From Pollutimonas subterranea (GTDB taxonomy: Bacteria; Pseudomonadota; Gammaproteobacteria; Burkholderiales; Burkholderiaceae_B), in assembly GCF_002849655.1 (NCBI RefSeq), contig NZ_PDNW01000011.1, positions 96,607 through 160,606 of the forward strand: DNA of 64,000 bases. Reading direction: 5' to 3'. Every line of letters starts with the position of its first letter. Within the stretch, counting starts at the first letter, position 1. The notes below the pieces were generated by a model, which saw nothing but the letters and a program-made list of their open reading frames with translations, did no database searches and had not been told where the DNA came from. The position numbers and the translations under genes are program-made. Positions 35,339 through 44,843 of this stretch are shown one piece after another.

Positions 35339-35402
35339 AGGACGGCTATACCGTCCCGATAAAACCGACCTTGGTTCCAATACAAGAAACAAAGGAGTTG
35401 CC

Positions 35403-35918
35403 ATGCTCTTGGGTCTTGCTCTTCTCTATGTGGGTGCCGTGCTCAGTCTCAACGGACTGTGGTTGCTTAATCATATTGGTGACAAGGAAATATGGGTCAT
35501 CAACGTTTTTTCAGGAGGGGTCACCTTACTGGTCGCACTGCAACTTGCCTTTGGAGCGGGTGCCGACGCTGGTTCAATCAAGGCAGCAGCGCTTACGCTA
35601 TTGTTCTCATTCACATATCTGTGGGTGGCCTTCAACCGGTTCAACGGTGCAGACGGTCGCGGCCTGGGTTGGTTCAGTCTTTTTGTCGCAATCACGATTA
35701 CTCCTGTTTCCATTGCTACCCTGCAAAACTCCACCACGGCCTGGGACATTTGGCTGGGCTTGAACTGGGCGGCCTGGGCATTGCTATGGTTTTTGTTTTT
35801 CCTGCTGCTTGCAATGCAAAAACCCATTGCAAGGATGACCGGAGTACTGGCCATTCTTCAGGGCATCCTCACGGGCTGGCTACCAGGATACCTCTTGCTT
35901 GATGGGATTTTGGGCTAG
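35403..35918 (+). CDS. AmiS/UreI-family amide or urea channel
   Basis: 171 residues, start after AAAGGAG. Six membrane segments, with the pore pattern of the AmiS/UreI family: GLALLYVGAVLSLNGLWLL, FSFTYLWVAFNRFNGADGRGLGWFSLF, and WLGLNWAAWALLWFLFFLLL. It should pass formamide or a similar small amide across the inner membrane, supplying FmdA. The stop is 15 bases from the FUSC stop on the other strand. Confidence 0.88.
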   Translation: MLLGLALLYVGAVLSLNGLWLLNHIGDKEIWVINVFSGGVTLLVALQLAFGAGADAGSIKAAALTLLFSFTYLWVAFNRFNGADGRGLGWFSLFVAITITPVSIATLQNSTTAWDIWLGLNWAAWALLWFLFFLLLAMQKPIARMTGVLAILQGILTGWLPGYLLLDGILG

Positions 35919-35933
35919 GCTGGACGAACCTAT

Positions 35934-37106
35934 TCAGCGCCTAGCCTGCATCTTCCTGCGCCGCCTCGCCAGATACGCGCGATCATCCACCGTTGAAAAA
36001 ATCAAGGCGAACACAATGCCAAGCGCCGCGCCCACGATTGTGTCCAACACACGCTCGACCGGCATGTTGGAGGCGGCCACGGGGGCGGCAAGGTGGGTCA
36101 TCAGCAGGGCCATGGGCGTGATGGTAATTTGCCCCAAGGCATAGTTGTATCCGATGATCACTTCAGTAATGAACTGGAAAAGCACAATGGCCGCCGCCAC
36201 GGCCCAGAAGCCTGGGTCCTGCGCCAGGATGGCCCACACGATGCAGGCGCCCAACACTGTTCCGGCCATGCGTTGTAGAGAGCGGTTCATGGTTACATGC
36301 AAGTGTGTGCCCTGCATCACGGCCGTGGCGCCTATGGCGGCCCAAGCCGGATAATGCCAGCCCGCCGCATGAGAAATCCCCGCCACGATGGCCGCGCCCA
36401 GGGTGATTCTTCCGGCGACAACCAACTGGTGTGACATCGGCGGTGGCTTCAAGGCCGGCGGGGCCGAGCCTGCCGCTTCTCGTGATCGCAAGCGATCCGT
36501 CAATGCGCAAATAGTGAAAGCGAGCAGCGCTCCCAAGCCGGTCGCCACAGTACGTTCGACCACCGTCTGCCACGCGTCGACCGGACCCATTACCGCACCG
36601 GCGGCGAACACAAAAATAACTGCCCCGGGGCCACCCAGGCCCCATGTCGACACCGCTATGGTGAAAGCGCCGGCACTCAACGCCAGGACCACCACCATTG
36701 CCGCCGGAGCGGCGCCCGCCAAGGAAACCAATGAAGGGATAAAGACGCCTGCGGTCAATAGGGCGCCACAAATGAATACGATTTTCCTGCGTCGTTGCAG
36801 CGATGCGTAGCGTCCAAATAGAGCGGCAAGCGCGCCCAGGGCGGGAAAGCCGACCAGTTGCGGCCATGGCGACACGTGCGTAAGGGCTAGGGCGATGAGT
36901 ATGGCCAGTGCGGCCTGGAAACCGGCAACACAGGCGTTGCGCAGCGGTGGTGGTGTCGCCACGATCATGCTTTCCTGCAACTGTGAGCGGGTCAGCAAAT
37001 GGCGCGCTGAACCTCTGCGTGTAGCACGTAACCGTACACCGACGGCTTTTCGGCCCTCCGCGGGAGTGGGCAGCGTGTGGGTGGCGGCGTTCTTCTTGGA
37101 CGGCAT
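35934..37106 (-). CDS. FUSC-family membrane protein (aromatic acid exporter type)
   Basis: 390 residues. After a basic, Ser/Thr-rich N-terminal tail of about 50 residues come two sets of membrane helices, the two FUSC repeats: IALALTHVSPWPQLVGFPALGALAALFGRY and a second block ITLGAAIVAGISHAAGWHYPAWAAIGATAVMQ with SLQRMAGTVLGACIVW. Relatives (AaeB, YccS) export aromatic acids or similar. No adaptor gene is alongside. Its 3' end converges with amiS; the substrate is unknown. Confidence 0.82.
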   Translation of the reverse strand: MPSKKNAATHTLPTPAEGRKAVGVRLRATRRGSARHLLTRSQLQESMIVATPPPLRNACVAGFQAALAILIALALTHVSPWPQLVGFPALGALAALFGRYASLQRRRKIVFICGALLTAGVFIPSLVSLAGAAPAAMVVVLALSAGAFTIAVSTWGLGGPGAVIFVFAAGAVMGPVDAWQTVVERTVATGLGALLAFTICALTDRLRSREAAGSAPPALKPPPMSHQLVVAGRITLGAAIVAGISHAAGWHYPAWAAIGATAVMQGTHLHVTMNRSLQRMAGTVLGACIVWAILAQDPGFWAVAAAIVLFQFITEVIIGYNYALGQITITPMALLMTHLAAPVAASNMPVERVLDTIVGAALGIVFALIFSTVDDRAYLARRRRKMQARR

Positions 37107-37307
37107 TGGGGAAGTGGCAGTGCTTGGAGTTTATATGGTACTCCTGGTCAACACGACCGAGCGAACAGGCATGGGCGGTATGTTCTAGTAGTTGAATAGA
37201 ACTGCTTTATCAGAGCCAACCGAGTGACTGCCACGAGTGTTGGTAGTGATTTGGGTGTAAAGTGCCGCTCGACCGTTCCAAACATTCGATTTATTTACCG
37301 CCCACTG

Positions 37308-37865
37308 ATGGCGACTTGGCCGTACATGACTGATCCAGCAGACAAGAAAGAAAGCTTATTAAGTAACAGGCCCGCATTAGCCTTACCTGAAGTAGCGGCG
37401 TTTTCATTAGAGACGCAGCCAGGCCGCCCGCAGCGTCGGGTTTACTATTTTAATGCGGACAAGCATTTCTACCATGAAAGCAAAGTCATGCGCGTATTGA
37501 GTACCGTAAGAGTCGCATGGTTCTCGAATCGCCCGGCGCCGTCCGGCTTGCTGGGGCTACGCGGTGGTTCACAAGCCTTCGGCGGCATCTCCCAGGTCGA
37601 GATACCCCTCGCGCTGCACGGCTATCCGGCCTATCTTATCATTGACGAATTTATGCCGTCCGAAAGTACGCTGTGCGACCTTTTCAGTGCAATCTTGAAG
37701 GATGTCGGCGTGGCGATCAATCAGCGCCTGCAGCCGTTCATGGATCCGATTTTGAGCACGATATGGGGACGCCTGGGCGCGGGCATCGAGCTTGAAGCGG
37801 CGGTCAAGGGCCTGGATTTTTCAGTTCCAGTCCAGGCTCGCCGCCCAGGCCAAGGGTTTTATTAG
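37308..37865 (+). CDS. hypothetical protein
   Basis: I do not recognise this protein. From MATWPYMTDPADKKES it is about 185 residues, with no signal peptide or membrane segment; the C-terminal half is hydrophobic and looks folded (VEIPLALHGYPAYLIIDEF, then LFSAILKDVGVAINQRL). The start is uncertain: 37224 (GTG), 37308 and 37326 are all possible and none has a good ribosome site. It is divergent from the FUSC gene and converges with the TonB receptor. It has no T-run terminator before the receptor stop. Confidence 0.5.
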   Translation: MATWPYMTDPADKKESLLSNRPALALPEVAAFSLETQPGRPQRRVYYFNADKHFYHESKVMRVLSTVRVAWFSNRPAPSGLLGLRGGSQAFGGISQVEIPLALHGYPAYLIIDEFMPSESTLCDLFSAILKDVGVAINQRLQPFMDPILSTIWGRLGAGIELEAAVKGLDFSVPVQARRPGQGFY

Positions 37866-37915
37866 CGCTTTAGTCGTGCCGGTACGTTAAGCGTCCGTGA
37901 TCCGCAATGCATCAA

Positions 37916-40102
37916 TCACCAGCGATACCGCAGGCTCGCCCGTATGCTGCGCTGGTAGCCATACCAGCACCATTCTTCCGAGTAACATGAAGCGACGTAT
38001 TCCTTGTCGAACAGATTGTTGACGTTCAGCGCTACGGACATGCCCTTCAGCGATGCGCTGGCGCGCCCGAGATCGTAGTCGATGGCGGCGTCCACCAATG
38101 TGGCGGCCGGTACTTTGAAGGCATCGTTTGTGCCCCCAGAGCTGCTGCCAAGATAGCGTGCTCCTGCAGCCATTCCCAGTCCGGCAAGCGGGCCACTCTG
38201 CAACTGATAACGTGCCCACACGGATGCCTGGTGTTTCGGAATGCCATAAGGCGTAGTGCCTTCCAGGCTGGGGCGGGTTGCTGTGGCATTGTCCTTGGTG
38301 TATTCGTTGGCGATATATGAATAGTTGGCGATCACGCTCAATCCGCGAGCCAATTCGCTGCGAGCCTCCAGTTCCAGGCCCTGTGTGCGTAATTCCCCGG
38401 TCTGTTCCTGGCAGCGTGAACCCACGCAGCCGGGTATGGTGGTCAGCATGTTCTTGCGACGGGTGTCGAAGGCAGCCATGGAATAGAGGGCGTTGGTGCC
38501 CGGCGGTTGGTACTTCACGCCGATTTCACATTGTTCTCCCTCGAGCGGATCGAAGGGCTTGTTGTTGGCATCGGTGCCGGATTGCGGTTCGAATGATTCG
38601 GCATAGCTTATGTACGGCGCTATGCCGTTATCGAAGTTATAGATGACGCCAACACGGCCTGTAAACGCCTCGGCGCGTGTTGCGCTCGAGGTGGCGGCCG
38701 ATGATGTCAGGTTGGTGCCGTTGGTAACCGTGCGGGACCAGTCGTAGCGTCCGCCAAGCAGCACCGAACGGCGGTCGATCTTGATTTGATCCTGTAAATA
38801 CACTCCGGTCTGGTATTGACGCTGATTCGTGTCGCTGATCCAGTTCAGTTGTCCGATATTCTGATGGTAATTGGGATTGAACACATCCAGGGGCAGGGTG
38901 GCATCGAAGCTGCTGGCAAGCGTATCGGAGTCCAGATGCGCAAAATCCACACCCGCGACAACTGTATGCTCCAGCGCTCCGGAGACGAATTTCCCCTGCA
39001 GGTGATTGTCGATCACATAGGTGTCCATCGACACATCGGTGCCGCCTTTGCTGCGCGTCAGTAGCCGATAATTGCTGCCCGGGACGTATCCGTTGGAGTA
39101 GACCGACCGGTAGACGCCTTCGGCATGCAAATAGCGCGCATTCGAGCGCACCGTAAAGGCATCGTTGAACCGGTGCTCGAAATCGTAGCCTATGGAATGA
39201 TTGCGCCGGTCGCTGGTCTCGAAGCCGGCGTCGCCATCGTAGAAGTCGGGTGGGAGCCTGTAGCCGTCTGGTGCGTCGACCAGCGTGCGTACCCTGGGCA
39301 ATGAGCCGTAGGAGCCCATGTCTGGATCACGCTGCAAGTTGGCAAGAAGCGTCAAGCGGGTGTCGCTGGATGGCTGCCAGGTGAACGACGGTGAAATAAA
39401 ATAGCGACGTTCTTCGGTCTCGTTGAGCTGGCCGTCGGACATATAACCAGACCCTGTCAGCCGATACAGGAACTGGCCTGACTCGTCTACGGGTCCGGAG
39501 AAATCGAAATTGGCGCGTCGGTAGTCGAAGTTGCCGACTTGCAGTTCTACCTCGTTGCGCGCATCCGACGTTGGCCGCTTGCTGATCTGGTTGACTACAC
39601 CGCCGGGCCCGCCCTGGCCAAACATGACCGAAGACGGTCCCTTAAGTACATCAACCTGCTGCAGACGGTAGGCGTCGACTTGCGGCAGGGCGTCGCGCGA
39701 GCCGAATACGCGCAAGCCATCAAGCAGTGTGGTGGCGGAAAATCCCCGTACAGTGAATTGATCAAGGCGCGACGCGGTGGCGCCGCGTGTTTCCGGTGCA
39801 ATTCCGGAGGTGTAGCGCAACACTTGATTGAGTGTTTGCGCGCCTTGCTCGCGCATCTGGTCTTCCGTGATCACCGATATCGATTGGGGTACTTCGATCA
39901 GTGGCGTGTCCGTCTTGGTGGCGGTCGACGTTTGTTCCGCAACGTATCCGATGGCCTCTCCGCTGGACCCGACCACCGTTACCGGCGCAAGCTGTGTCGC
40001 CTCGGTGGCTTCCTGCGCGAAAACGGACGGTGCCATCCCCATCGCGAATATGATGACCGCCAAAGCCGCAGGCCGGTTGGATTGGTTGAACGACGTCGAC
40101 AT
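37916..40102 (-). CDS. TonB-dependent siderophore receptor
   Basis: 728 residues. Signal peptide (MSTSFNQSNRPAALAVIIFAMG, cut near VFAQ), a TonB box region QLAPVTVVG, the plug domain (TPLIEVPQSISVITEDQM, then VRGFSATTLLDGLRVFG and VDVLKGPSSVMFGQGGPGGVVNQIS), and a beta barrel ending RASLRYRW with the terminal aromatic. The length and plug fit the FpvA/FhuA group of ferric-siderophore receptors without an N-terminal signalling domain. A Fur box lies at 40152-40170, 50 bases upstream. The siderophore is not identifiable. Confidence 0.92.
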   Translation of the reverse strand: MSTSFNQSNRPAALAVIIFAMGMAPSVFAQEATEATQLAPVTVVGSSGEAIGYVAEQTSTATKTDTPLIEVPQSISVITEDQMREQGAQTLNQVLRYTSGIAPETRGATASRLDQFTVRGFSATTLLDGLRVFGSRDALPQVDAYRLQQVDVLKGPSSVMFGQGGPGGVVNQISKRPTSDARNEVELQVGNFDYRRANFDFSGPVDESGQFLYRLTGSGYMSDGQLNETEERRYFISPSFTWQPSSDTRLTLLANLQRDPDMGSYGSLPRVRTLVDAPDGYRLPPDFYDGDAGFETSDRRNHSIGYDFEHRFNDAFTVRSNARYLHAEGVYRSVYSNGYVPGSNYRLLTRSKGGTDVSMDTYVIDNHLQGKFVSGALEHTVVAGVDFAHLDSDTLASSFDATLPLDVFNPNYHQNIGQLNWISDTNQRQYQTGVYLQDQIKIDRRSVLLGGRYDWSRTVTNGTNLTSSAATSSATRAEAFTGRVGVIYNFDNGIAPYISYAESFEPQSGTDANNKPFDPLEGEQCEIGVKYQPPGTNALYSMAAFDTRRKNMLTTIPGCVGSRCQEQTGELRTQGLELEARSELARGLSVIANYSYIANEYTKDNATATRPSLEGTTPYGIPKHQASVWARYQLQSGPLAGLGMAAGARYLGSSSGGTNDAFKVPAATLVDAAIDYDLGRASASLKGMSVALNVNNLFDKEYVASCYSEEWCWYGYQRSIRASLRYRW

Positions 40103-40151
40103 CTGGTGCTTCTCCCTGGCATTTATAGTGCGGGCATAATAATTCAGGAAT

Positions 40152-40170
40152 AAGAATGATTATCATTAAC
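40152..40170 (-). promoter_or_regulatory. Fur box of the TonB receptor gene
   Basis: AAGAATGATTATCATTAAC, 15 of 19 matches to the consensus GATAATGATAATCATTATC, upstream of the receptor start. Confidence 0.75.
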
Positions 40171-40257
40171 GATCCTATTTAATTTGAAAGCATATGTTTC
40201 GACGACGAGCCATAGCGGGGAGCGCTGCAGTTCTTGCAATTTTCGAAGTTCACTAAC

Positions 40258-40279
40258 TATAATGAGAATCCTTCTCATT
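40258..40279 (+). promoter_or_regulatory. Fur box of the iron-uptake operon
   Basis: Contains the palindrome AATGAGAA-TCC-TTCTCATT at 40261-40279, a standard Fur site. It faces the operon beginning at 40355, so both divergent units are expected to be repressed by Fur with iron. Confidence 0.75.
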
Positions 40280-40354
40280 CATACCGCCTCGCGGTAACAG
40301 TGAACCCGATCGGGTCAACTTCGACTCTTATGTACATCAAATCATTGCTCTGAC

Positions 40355-40642
40355 ATGCATACCCTTGTTCGATTGACCCATTCAGCAGGCCCTTTGGCCT
40401 CTCGTATCGTCGCAGCGCTAGTTGGTGGCTACGCACTTGCTGCACTGGCCAGCGTCGCCGCCGTGGCCTTGCCTATCTCACGCAGCGAAGCCGTACTTAC
40501 CGGCATGCTGGCCAGCTTTGCGGTCTACGCGAGTGCTGTTGTGTGGGTGTTTGCCGTCAGGTCGGCCTGGCGAGCCTGGGGCGGCTTGCTCGTGGCGGCT
40601 TTGCCGCTTGCGATTGCCGCAAGCTCGGTGTGGATGCAATAA
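40355..40642 (+). CDS. DUF3649-type small membrane protein of iron uptake
   Basis: 95 residues with about three membrane helices (RIVAALVGGYALAALASVAAVALP, VLTGMLASFAVYASAVVWVFAV, WGGLLVAALPLAIAASS). Such short proteins precede PepSY-TM iron-uptake genes in many betaproteobacteria. Role unknown. It is first in the Fur-box operon and nearly abuts the next gene. Confidence 0.75.
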   Translation: MHTLVRLTHSAGPLASRIVAALVGGYALAALASVAAVALPISRSEAVLTGMLASFAVYASAVVWVFAVRSAWRAWGGLLVAALPLAIAASSVWMQ

Positions 40643-40647
40643 AACCC

Positions 40648-42321
40648 ATGCAAACTAATACCTCCACCGAGGCCGCCGCCGGAGCTTCGGCGCGCAAAGT
40701 TGCCAAGGCGCCCGGCATCCGCCAGACCATGTCGGATTTGCACATCTGGACGGGGCTGCTTGCCGGCTGGTTGCTCTATGCCATGTTCCTCACTGGTACC
40801 GCCAGCTACTTTCGCGATGAAATTTCGCAGTGGATGCGGCCGGACGTCCCGGCCCAGTTGCAACTGGCCGATGCGGCCGACTTGGCGCCACGATTGATTG
40901 CAACCATGCAGACGCTGGCACCGACCAGTACGCAGTGGGGCATCCGTCTGCCCGACGCACGCAACAACACGGCCAGTGCATTTTGGCGCGATGATAAGCG
41001 CTTCAAAAGGGCGACGCTGGATCCAGCTACTGCGCAGGCGATCGGCGTGCGTGAATCCATCGGCGGCGAATTTTTCTATCGTTTCCATTTCCAGTTGCAT
41101 TACCTTCCTGTCCTGTGGGGCCGGTGGCTTGCGGGACTTTGCGGCATGTTCATGCTGGTCGCCATCGTCAGCGGCGTCATCACGCATAAGAAAATTTTCA
41201 TCGACTTCTTTACGTTCCGGGGAGGAAAGGGCCAGCGTTCCTGGCTCGATGCGCATAATGCGCTGTCGGTGCTGGGTTTGCCGTTTCACCTCATGATCAC
41301 CTATACCGGATTGATCACACTGATGTTGATGTACATGCCGTGGGGCAGTGATGCCGCGTTCAAAGAAGCCTCGCAGCGCCAGGCTATGCAAACCGAGCTC
41401 AGCGCGTTTGTGCGCCCCGGCCAGCCGAGCGGACAGAAGGCTGCGCTCGCGCCGGTTGGCGGGATGGTCGAACAGGCGCAGGCACGATGGGGCCGTAATG
41501 GCGTCGGCAGCGTTAACGTCAATAACCCCGGCGATGCGTCGGCGCGCGTGATTGTCGTGCGGGCCGACGATGCGCGCGTCTCGACCAGCCCGCAGTTCAT
41601 GATGTTCGACGGCGCCACTGGGCAGTTGCTGCAGACCAAAGACCGTGTCGGTGCGGCGGCTGAAACACGTGGCGTCATGTACGCATTGCACTTGGGTCGC
41701 TTTTCCGATTACCCCTTGCGTTGGCTGTATTTCCTGGTAAGCCTCGCGGGTACGGCCATGGTTGGCACAGGGTTGGTAATGTGGACGGTGAAACGGCGCG
41801 CCAGGTTGCCGGATCCGGCGCGACCTTACTTCGGATTCCGCCTGGTTGAAAGGCTTAACATCGCGGCCATCGCAGGGCTGTCTGTGGCGATGGCTGCATT
41901 CTTCTGGGGTAACCGGCTGCTGCCGGCCGCAATGGCCGATCGCAAGGTGTGGGAGGTCGATCTGCTCTTCATCGTCTGGGGGGCTACCTTGACCTATGCG
42001 CTGGCACGCCCGGCAAAGCGGGCCTGGATAGAACTGCTTTGGTTGGCCGCCGCGCTGCTGGTCTTGTTGCCGCTGGTCAATGGTCTCACTACCGATCGCA
42101 ATCTCATGCACAGCATCGCCACCGGTGATTGGCTGTTCGCAGGATTCGACCTGACGCTGCTGGCGTTCGGAGGGTTGCATGCCTTGTTGGCCATGCGTGT
42201 GAAGCGCCATAAGGCCGCAGTGCGGCCGGTCGCGCGCAAGTCCAGGCGTGCGCCTGGAACTGCTGCTTCGGGCGCCTCCCTGGATCTTGCGCCGTCAGTC
42301 ACCGCCACGGGGCCCCTCTGA
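40648..42321 (+). CDS. PepSY-associated membrane protein (iron uptake, PiuB type)
   Basis: 557 residues from MQTNTSTEAAAG at 40648. The first membrane helix begins MSDLHIWTGLLAGWLLYAMF, followed by a large periplasmic part, then QLHYLPVLWGRWLAGLCGMFMLVAIVSGVITHKK, WLDAHNALSVLGLPFHLMITYTG and more helices near the C-terminus. These His-bearing helices are typical of PepSY-TM proteins, some of which reduce ferric siderophores at the inner membrane. Its stop overlaps the DUF3325 start (TGATG). The open frame extends upstream to 40543, but the family starts at the chosen ATG. Confidence 0.85.
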   Translation: MQTNTSTEAAAGASARKVAKAPGIRQTMSDLHIWTGLLAGWLLYAMFLTGTASYFRDEISQWMRPDVPAQLQLADAADLAPRLIATMQTLAPTSTQWGIRLPDARNNTASAFWRDDKRFKRATLDPATAQAIGVRESIGGEFFYRFHFQLHYLPVLWGRWLAGLCGMFMLVAIVSGVITHKKIFIDFFTFRGGKGQRSWLDAHNALSVLGLPFHLMITYTGLITLMLMYMPWGSDAAFKEASQRQAMQTELSAFVRPGQPSGQKAALAPVGGMVEQAQARWGRNGVGSVNVNNPGDASARVIVVRADDARVSTSPQFMMFDGATGQLLQTKDRVGAAAETRGVMYALHLGRFSDYPLRWLYFLVSLAGTAMVGTGLVMWTVKRRARLPDPARPYFGFRLVERLNIAAIAGLSVAMAAFFWGNRLLPAAMADRKVWEVDLLFIVWGATLTYALARPAKRAWIELLWLAAALLVLLPLVNGLTTDRNLMHSIATGDWLFAGFDLTLLAFGGLHALLAMRVKRHKAAVRPVARKSRRAPGTAASGASLDLAPSVTATGPL

Positions 42322-42617
42322 TGACTTATCTGGGCATGCTGTTGCTATCAGTGCTGGCCTTTGCTTGCCTTGCGTTGGCCATGGAACGCCATCAGGAAGA
42401 CATGTTTGGACGCCTGTTGAGTTCGCGCGTTACGAAGCTGCTGCGCACTGCGGGATGGGTCCTGCTCTGCGGTTCGTTGGCCGTCGCGCTGCGCCAGCCC
42501 TTATGGTCTATGGGTCTTGTGGCATGGTTCGGTTGCCTCACCGCGGGCGCCGGCGTGGTGTTCATCGTCTTGATGCTAAGGGACCGGCCCAGGGCAGGTC
42601 ATAGGCTACGAGGGTGA
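42321..42617 (+). CDS. DUF3325-type small membrane protein
   Basis: 98 residues with three membrane helices (MTYLGMLLLSVLAFACLALAMERHQ, LLRTAGWVLLCGSLAVALRQ, WSMGLVAWFGCLTAGAGVVFIVLML). Members sit next to PepSY and DUF3649 genes. Probably acts in the same iron uptake complex. Translationally coupled to the gene before it. Confidence 0.8.
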   Translation: MTYLGMLLLSVLAFACLALAMERHQEDMFGRLLSSRVTKLLRTAGWVLLCGSLAVALRQPLWSMGLVAWFGCLTAGAGVVFIVLMLRDRPRAGHRLRG

Positions 42618-42713
42618 TAAAACCGTGTTTTGGCGCTTCACTGTGTTCTGGCGGTTACGGTAATATTCAGTTGATTGGAATTGCCCTTTTGCAACATTAG
42701 ACTGAAGTAGGCC

Positions 42714-44156
42714 ATGGACTATGCAACCCTTGAGGCGATGCAACGGCGGCATCCGGCATGGCGTCTGTTACTCGCCGACTCTGCTCCTTTAGTAGCCAGT
42801 TTTCTACATCGCGTTTTCGTTGCGCCCAATGTACGGGTCATAAGCCAGGCCGATCTTATCGAAGCACTGGAAGACACGTTGTTTGCTCTGCGAGAGCAGT
42901 TGGGCCCCGAGGTGTTTCCAAAACGAGCGCAAGATTATTTGAACGACTGGGCCGCGAACGAGCGCAGTTGGTTGCGCAAGTTTTACCCTAACGACTCCGA
43001 TGAGCCTCATTTTGACCTAATGCCCGCCACGGAAAAAGCCATAGGCTGGCTAACCAGCCTCACCGAGCGCAGCTTTGTGGGTACCGAGTCTCGTCTGCTT
43101 ACATTGTTCGACTTACTCAAGCAAATGAGCCAGGGCAGCGAAACTGATCCTGAAGTACGCTTGTTGGAGCTGCAAAAACAGCGCGCTGAAATCGACCAGG
43201 AAATCGCTTTGGTTTCGCAGGGGCAGTTATCGTTGCTGGACGATACGGCGATCCGGGATCGCTTTCAACAATTCATGGGACTGGCGCGCGAGCTGTTGGG
43301 AGACTTTCGCGAGGTAGAGCAAAATTTTCGTGGCCTTGATCGGCACGTCCGCGAGCGCATCGCGTTGTGGGAGGGCAGTAAAGGCGAATTGCTGGCACAA
43401 ATCATTGGCGAGCGCGATTTGATTGTCGATTCCGACCAAGGCCGAAGCTTCCGGGCATTTTGGGATTTCCTGATGTCTCACGACCGGCAGGAAGAACTGA
43501 CTCAACTGCTGGACAAAGTCTTGCAACTACCGCCCATTGTTGAGCTTAAGCCCGATGTTCGCACGCGCCGCGTGCATTACGATTGGCTCGAAGCGGGCGA
43601 GCATACGCAGCGCACGGTCGCCCTGTTGTCGCAGCAGTTGCGCCGATTCCTTGACGATCAGGCCTATCTGGAGAATCGTCGCATTATGGATTTGCTGCGG
43701 GGCATTGAAAGCCAGGCGATGGCGGTGCGAGACGTGGCGCCTTCCGGCAGTTTCATGCAGATTGACGATACGGCTGCCGATGTTGCATTGCCGATGGAGC
43801 GACCGTTGCATACGCTTCCCATTAAACCGCTGATTAGCAGCAGCAAACTTGACGTGGGCGATACGGATATCGATGCGACGGCGTTGTTTTCCCAGTTTAC
43901 GGTCGATAGCGCGGAGCTGTCGCAACGCGTGCGCCGGGCTTTGCAGAACCGCTCTCAAATCACACTGGCGGAATTGATGGCAGAGTATCCTCTTCAGCAG
44001 GGGCTTGCCGAGCTTATTGCTTATTTGCAGCTGGCTAGCGAACGGGGAGACGGCAAGGTAATGCTGGATGACGATGCAAACGATAGCATTACCTGGCAGG
44101 CCATCGACGGGAGCTGGAAGCGGGCCGTGATGCCGCGGGTGGTGTATATCAAATAG
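42714..44156 (+). CDS. jetA: Wadjet anti-plasmid system protein JetA (DUF3375)
   Basis: 480 residues. MDYATLEAMQRRHPAWRLL and the N-terminal helical and winged-helix region, plus ATEKAIGWLTSLTERSFVGTESRLLTLFDLLKQM, match DUF3375 proteins, the kleisin-like subunit of Wadjet type I. In Wadjet, JetABC is an SMC-like (MukBEF-related) motor that loops DNA and presents small circular plasmids to JetD for cutting. The gene is first of four in one operon, 96 bp after DUF3325. No promoter was clear in that gap. Confidence 0.92.
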   Translation: MDYATLEAMQRRHPAWRLLLADSAPLVASFLHRVFVAPNVRVISQADLIEALEDTLFALREQLGPEVFPKRAQDYLNDWAANERSWLRKFYPNDSDEPHFDLMPATEKAIGWLTSLTERSFVGTESRLLTLFDLLKQMSQGSETDPEVRLLELQKQRAEIDQEIALVSQGQLSLLDDTAIRDRFQQFMGLARELLGDFREVEQNFRGLDRHVRERIALWEGSKGELLAQIIGERDLIVDSDQGRSFRAFWDFLMSHDRQEELTQLLDKVLQLPPIVELKPDVRTRRVHYDWLEAGEHTQRTVALLSQQLRRFLDDQAYLENRRIMDLLRGIESQAMAVRDVAPSGSFMQIDDTAADVALPMERPLHTLPIKPLISSSKLDVGDTDIDATALFSQFTVDSAELSQRVRRALQNRSQITLAELMAEYPLQQGLAELIAYLQLASERGDGKVMLDDDANDSITWQAIDGSWKRAVMPRVVYIK

Positions 44157-44186
44157 ACTTTACGACAAATAGGCTGTGCGAAAAAA

Positions 44187-44843
44187 ATGCAAGATATGAC
44201 TAGTCCGGCCGAGTCGCTGGTCGACACCAGCGCCGCCGGCGATCCAGAATTGGCCCGGGTGCTGATTCCTTTACTTAAAGGAATTGTCTATCGCGAAGAC
44301 GCGGCGCAATGGGCCGCATTGTTAACGCTGCAGGGCCGTGTGCGCGACTTCATTGGCGTACTGGGCTTGACGCTGATGCTGGACGAAACGGAAGGCTACG
44401 CGTTCTTGCGAATGCAAGCCGACACGCAAGAGTCAGACGACTCAAAGTTGCCGCGCCTGGTCGCGCGCCGACCATTATCATTTCCCGTCAGCCTGTTGCT
44501 GGCGCTGCTACGTAAAAAACTGGCTGAATTCGACGCTAGCGGCAGCGACACCCGGTTGATTCTGGCACGTAGCGATGTAGTCGATTTGATGCGCGTTTTT
44601 CTACCGGCGGGCAGTAACGAAACCCGTTTGGTGGATCAAATCGACACGCATATCAATAAAGTGGCCGAGCTGGGTTTTGTACGCAAATTGCGCGGGCAAG
44701 ATGGCATGATTGAGGTACAGCGTATTTTGAAGGCGTTTGTCGATGCCCAGTGGCTTGCCCAGTTCGATCGGAATCTGGCGGCTTATCGGGCATCATTGCA
44801 AACTCAGGCCGCCATTCTTCCAACAGGACCCAATGATGAATGA
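44187..44843 (+). CDS. jetB: Wadjet protein JetB (DUF4194)
   Basis: 218 residues, the KITE/MukE-like subunit. [50 protein letters not shown] and [29 protein letters not shown] are typical of DUF4194, with winged-helix segments that bind the kleisin. It follows jetA by 30 bp and overlaps the start of jetC by 11 bp. Confidence 0.92.
   Translation: MQDMTSPAESLVDTSAAGDPELARVLIPLLKGIVYREDAAQWAALLTLQGRVRDFIGVLGLTLMLDETEGYAFLRMQADTQESDDSKLPRLVARRPLSFPVSLLLALLRKKLAEFDASGSDTRLILARSDVVDLMRVFLPAGSNETRLVDQIDTHINKVAELGFVRKLRGQDGMIEVQRILKAFVDAQWLAQFDRNLAAYRASLQTQAAILPTGPNDE

Noticed and set aside
40525..42210. 561-codon open frame on the minus strand inside the PepSY gene
   Set aside because: It is opposite a gene with clear membrane motifs and good coupling; its own composition (Gln/His/Arg-rich, no domain) is typical of an antisense shadow in GC-rich DNA.
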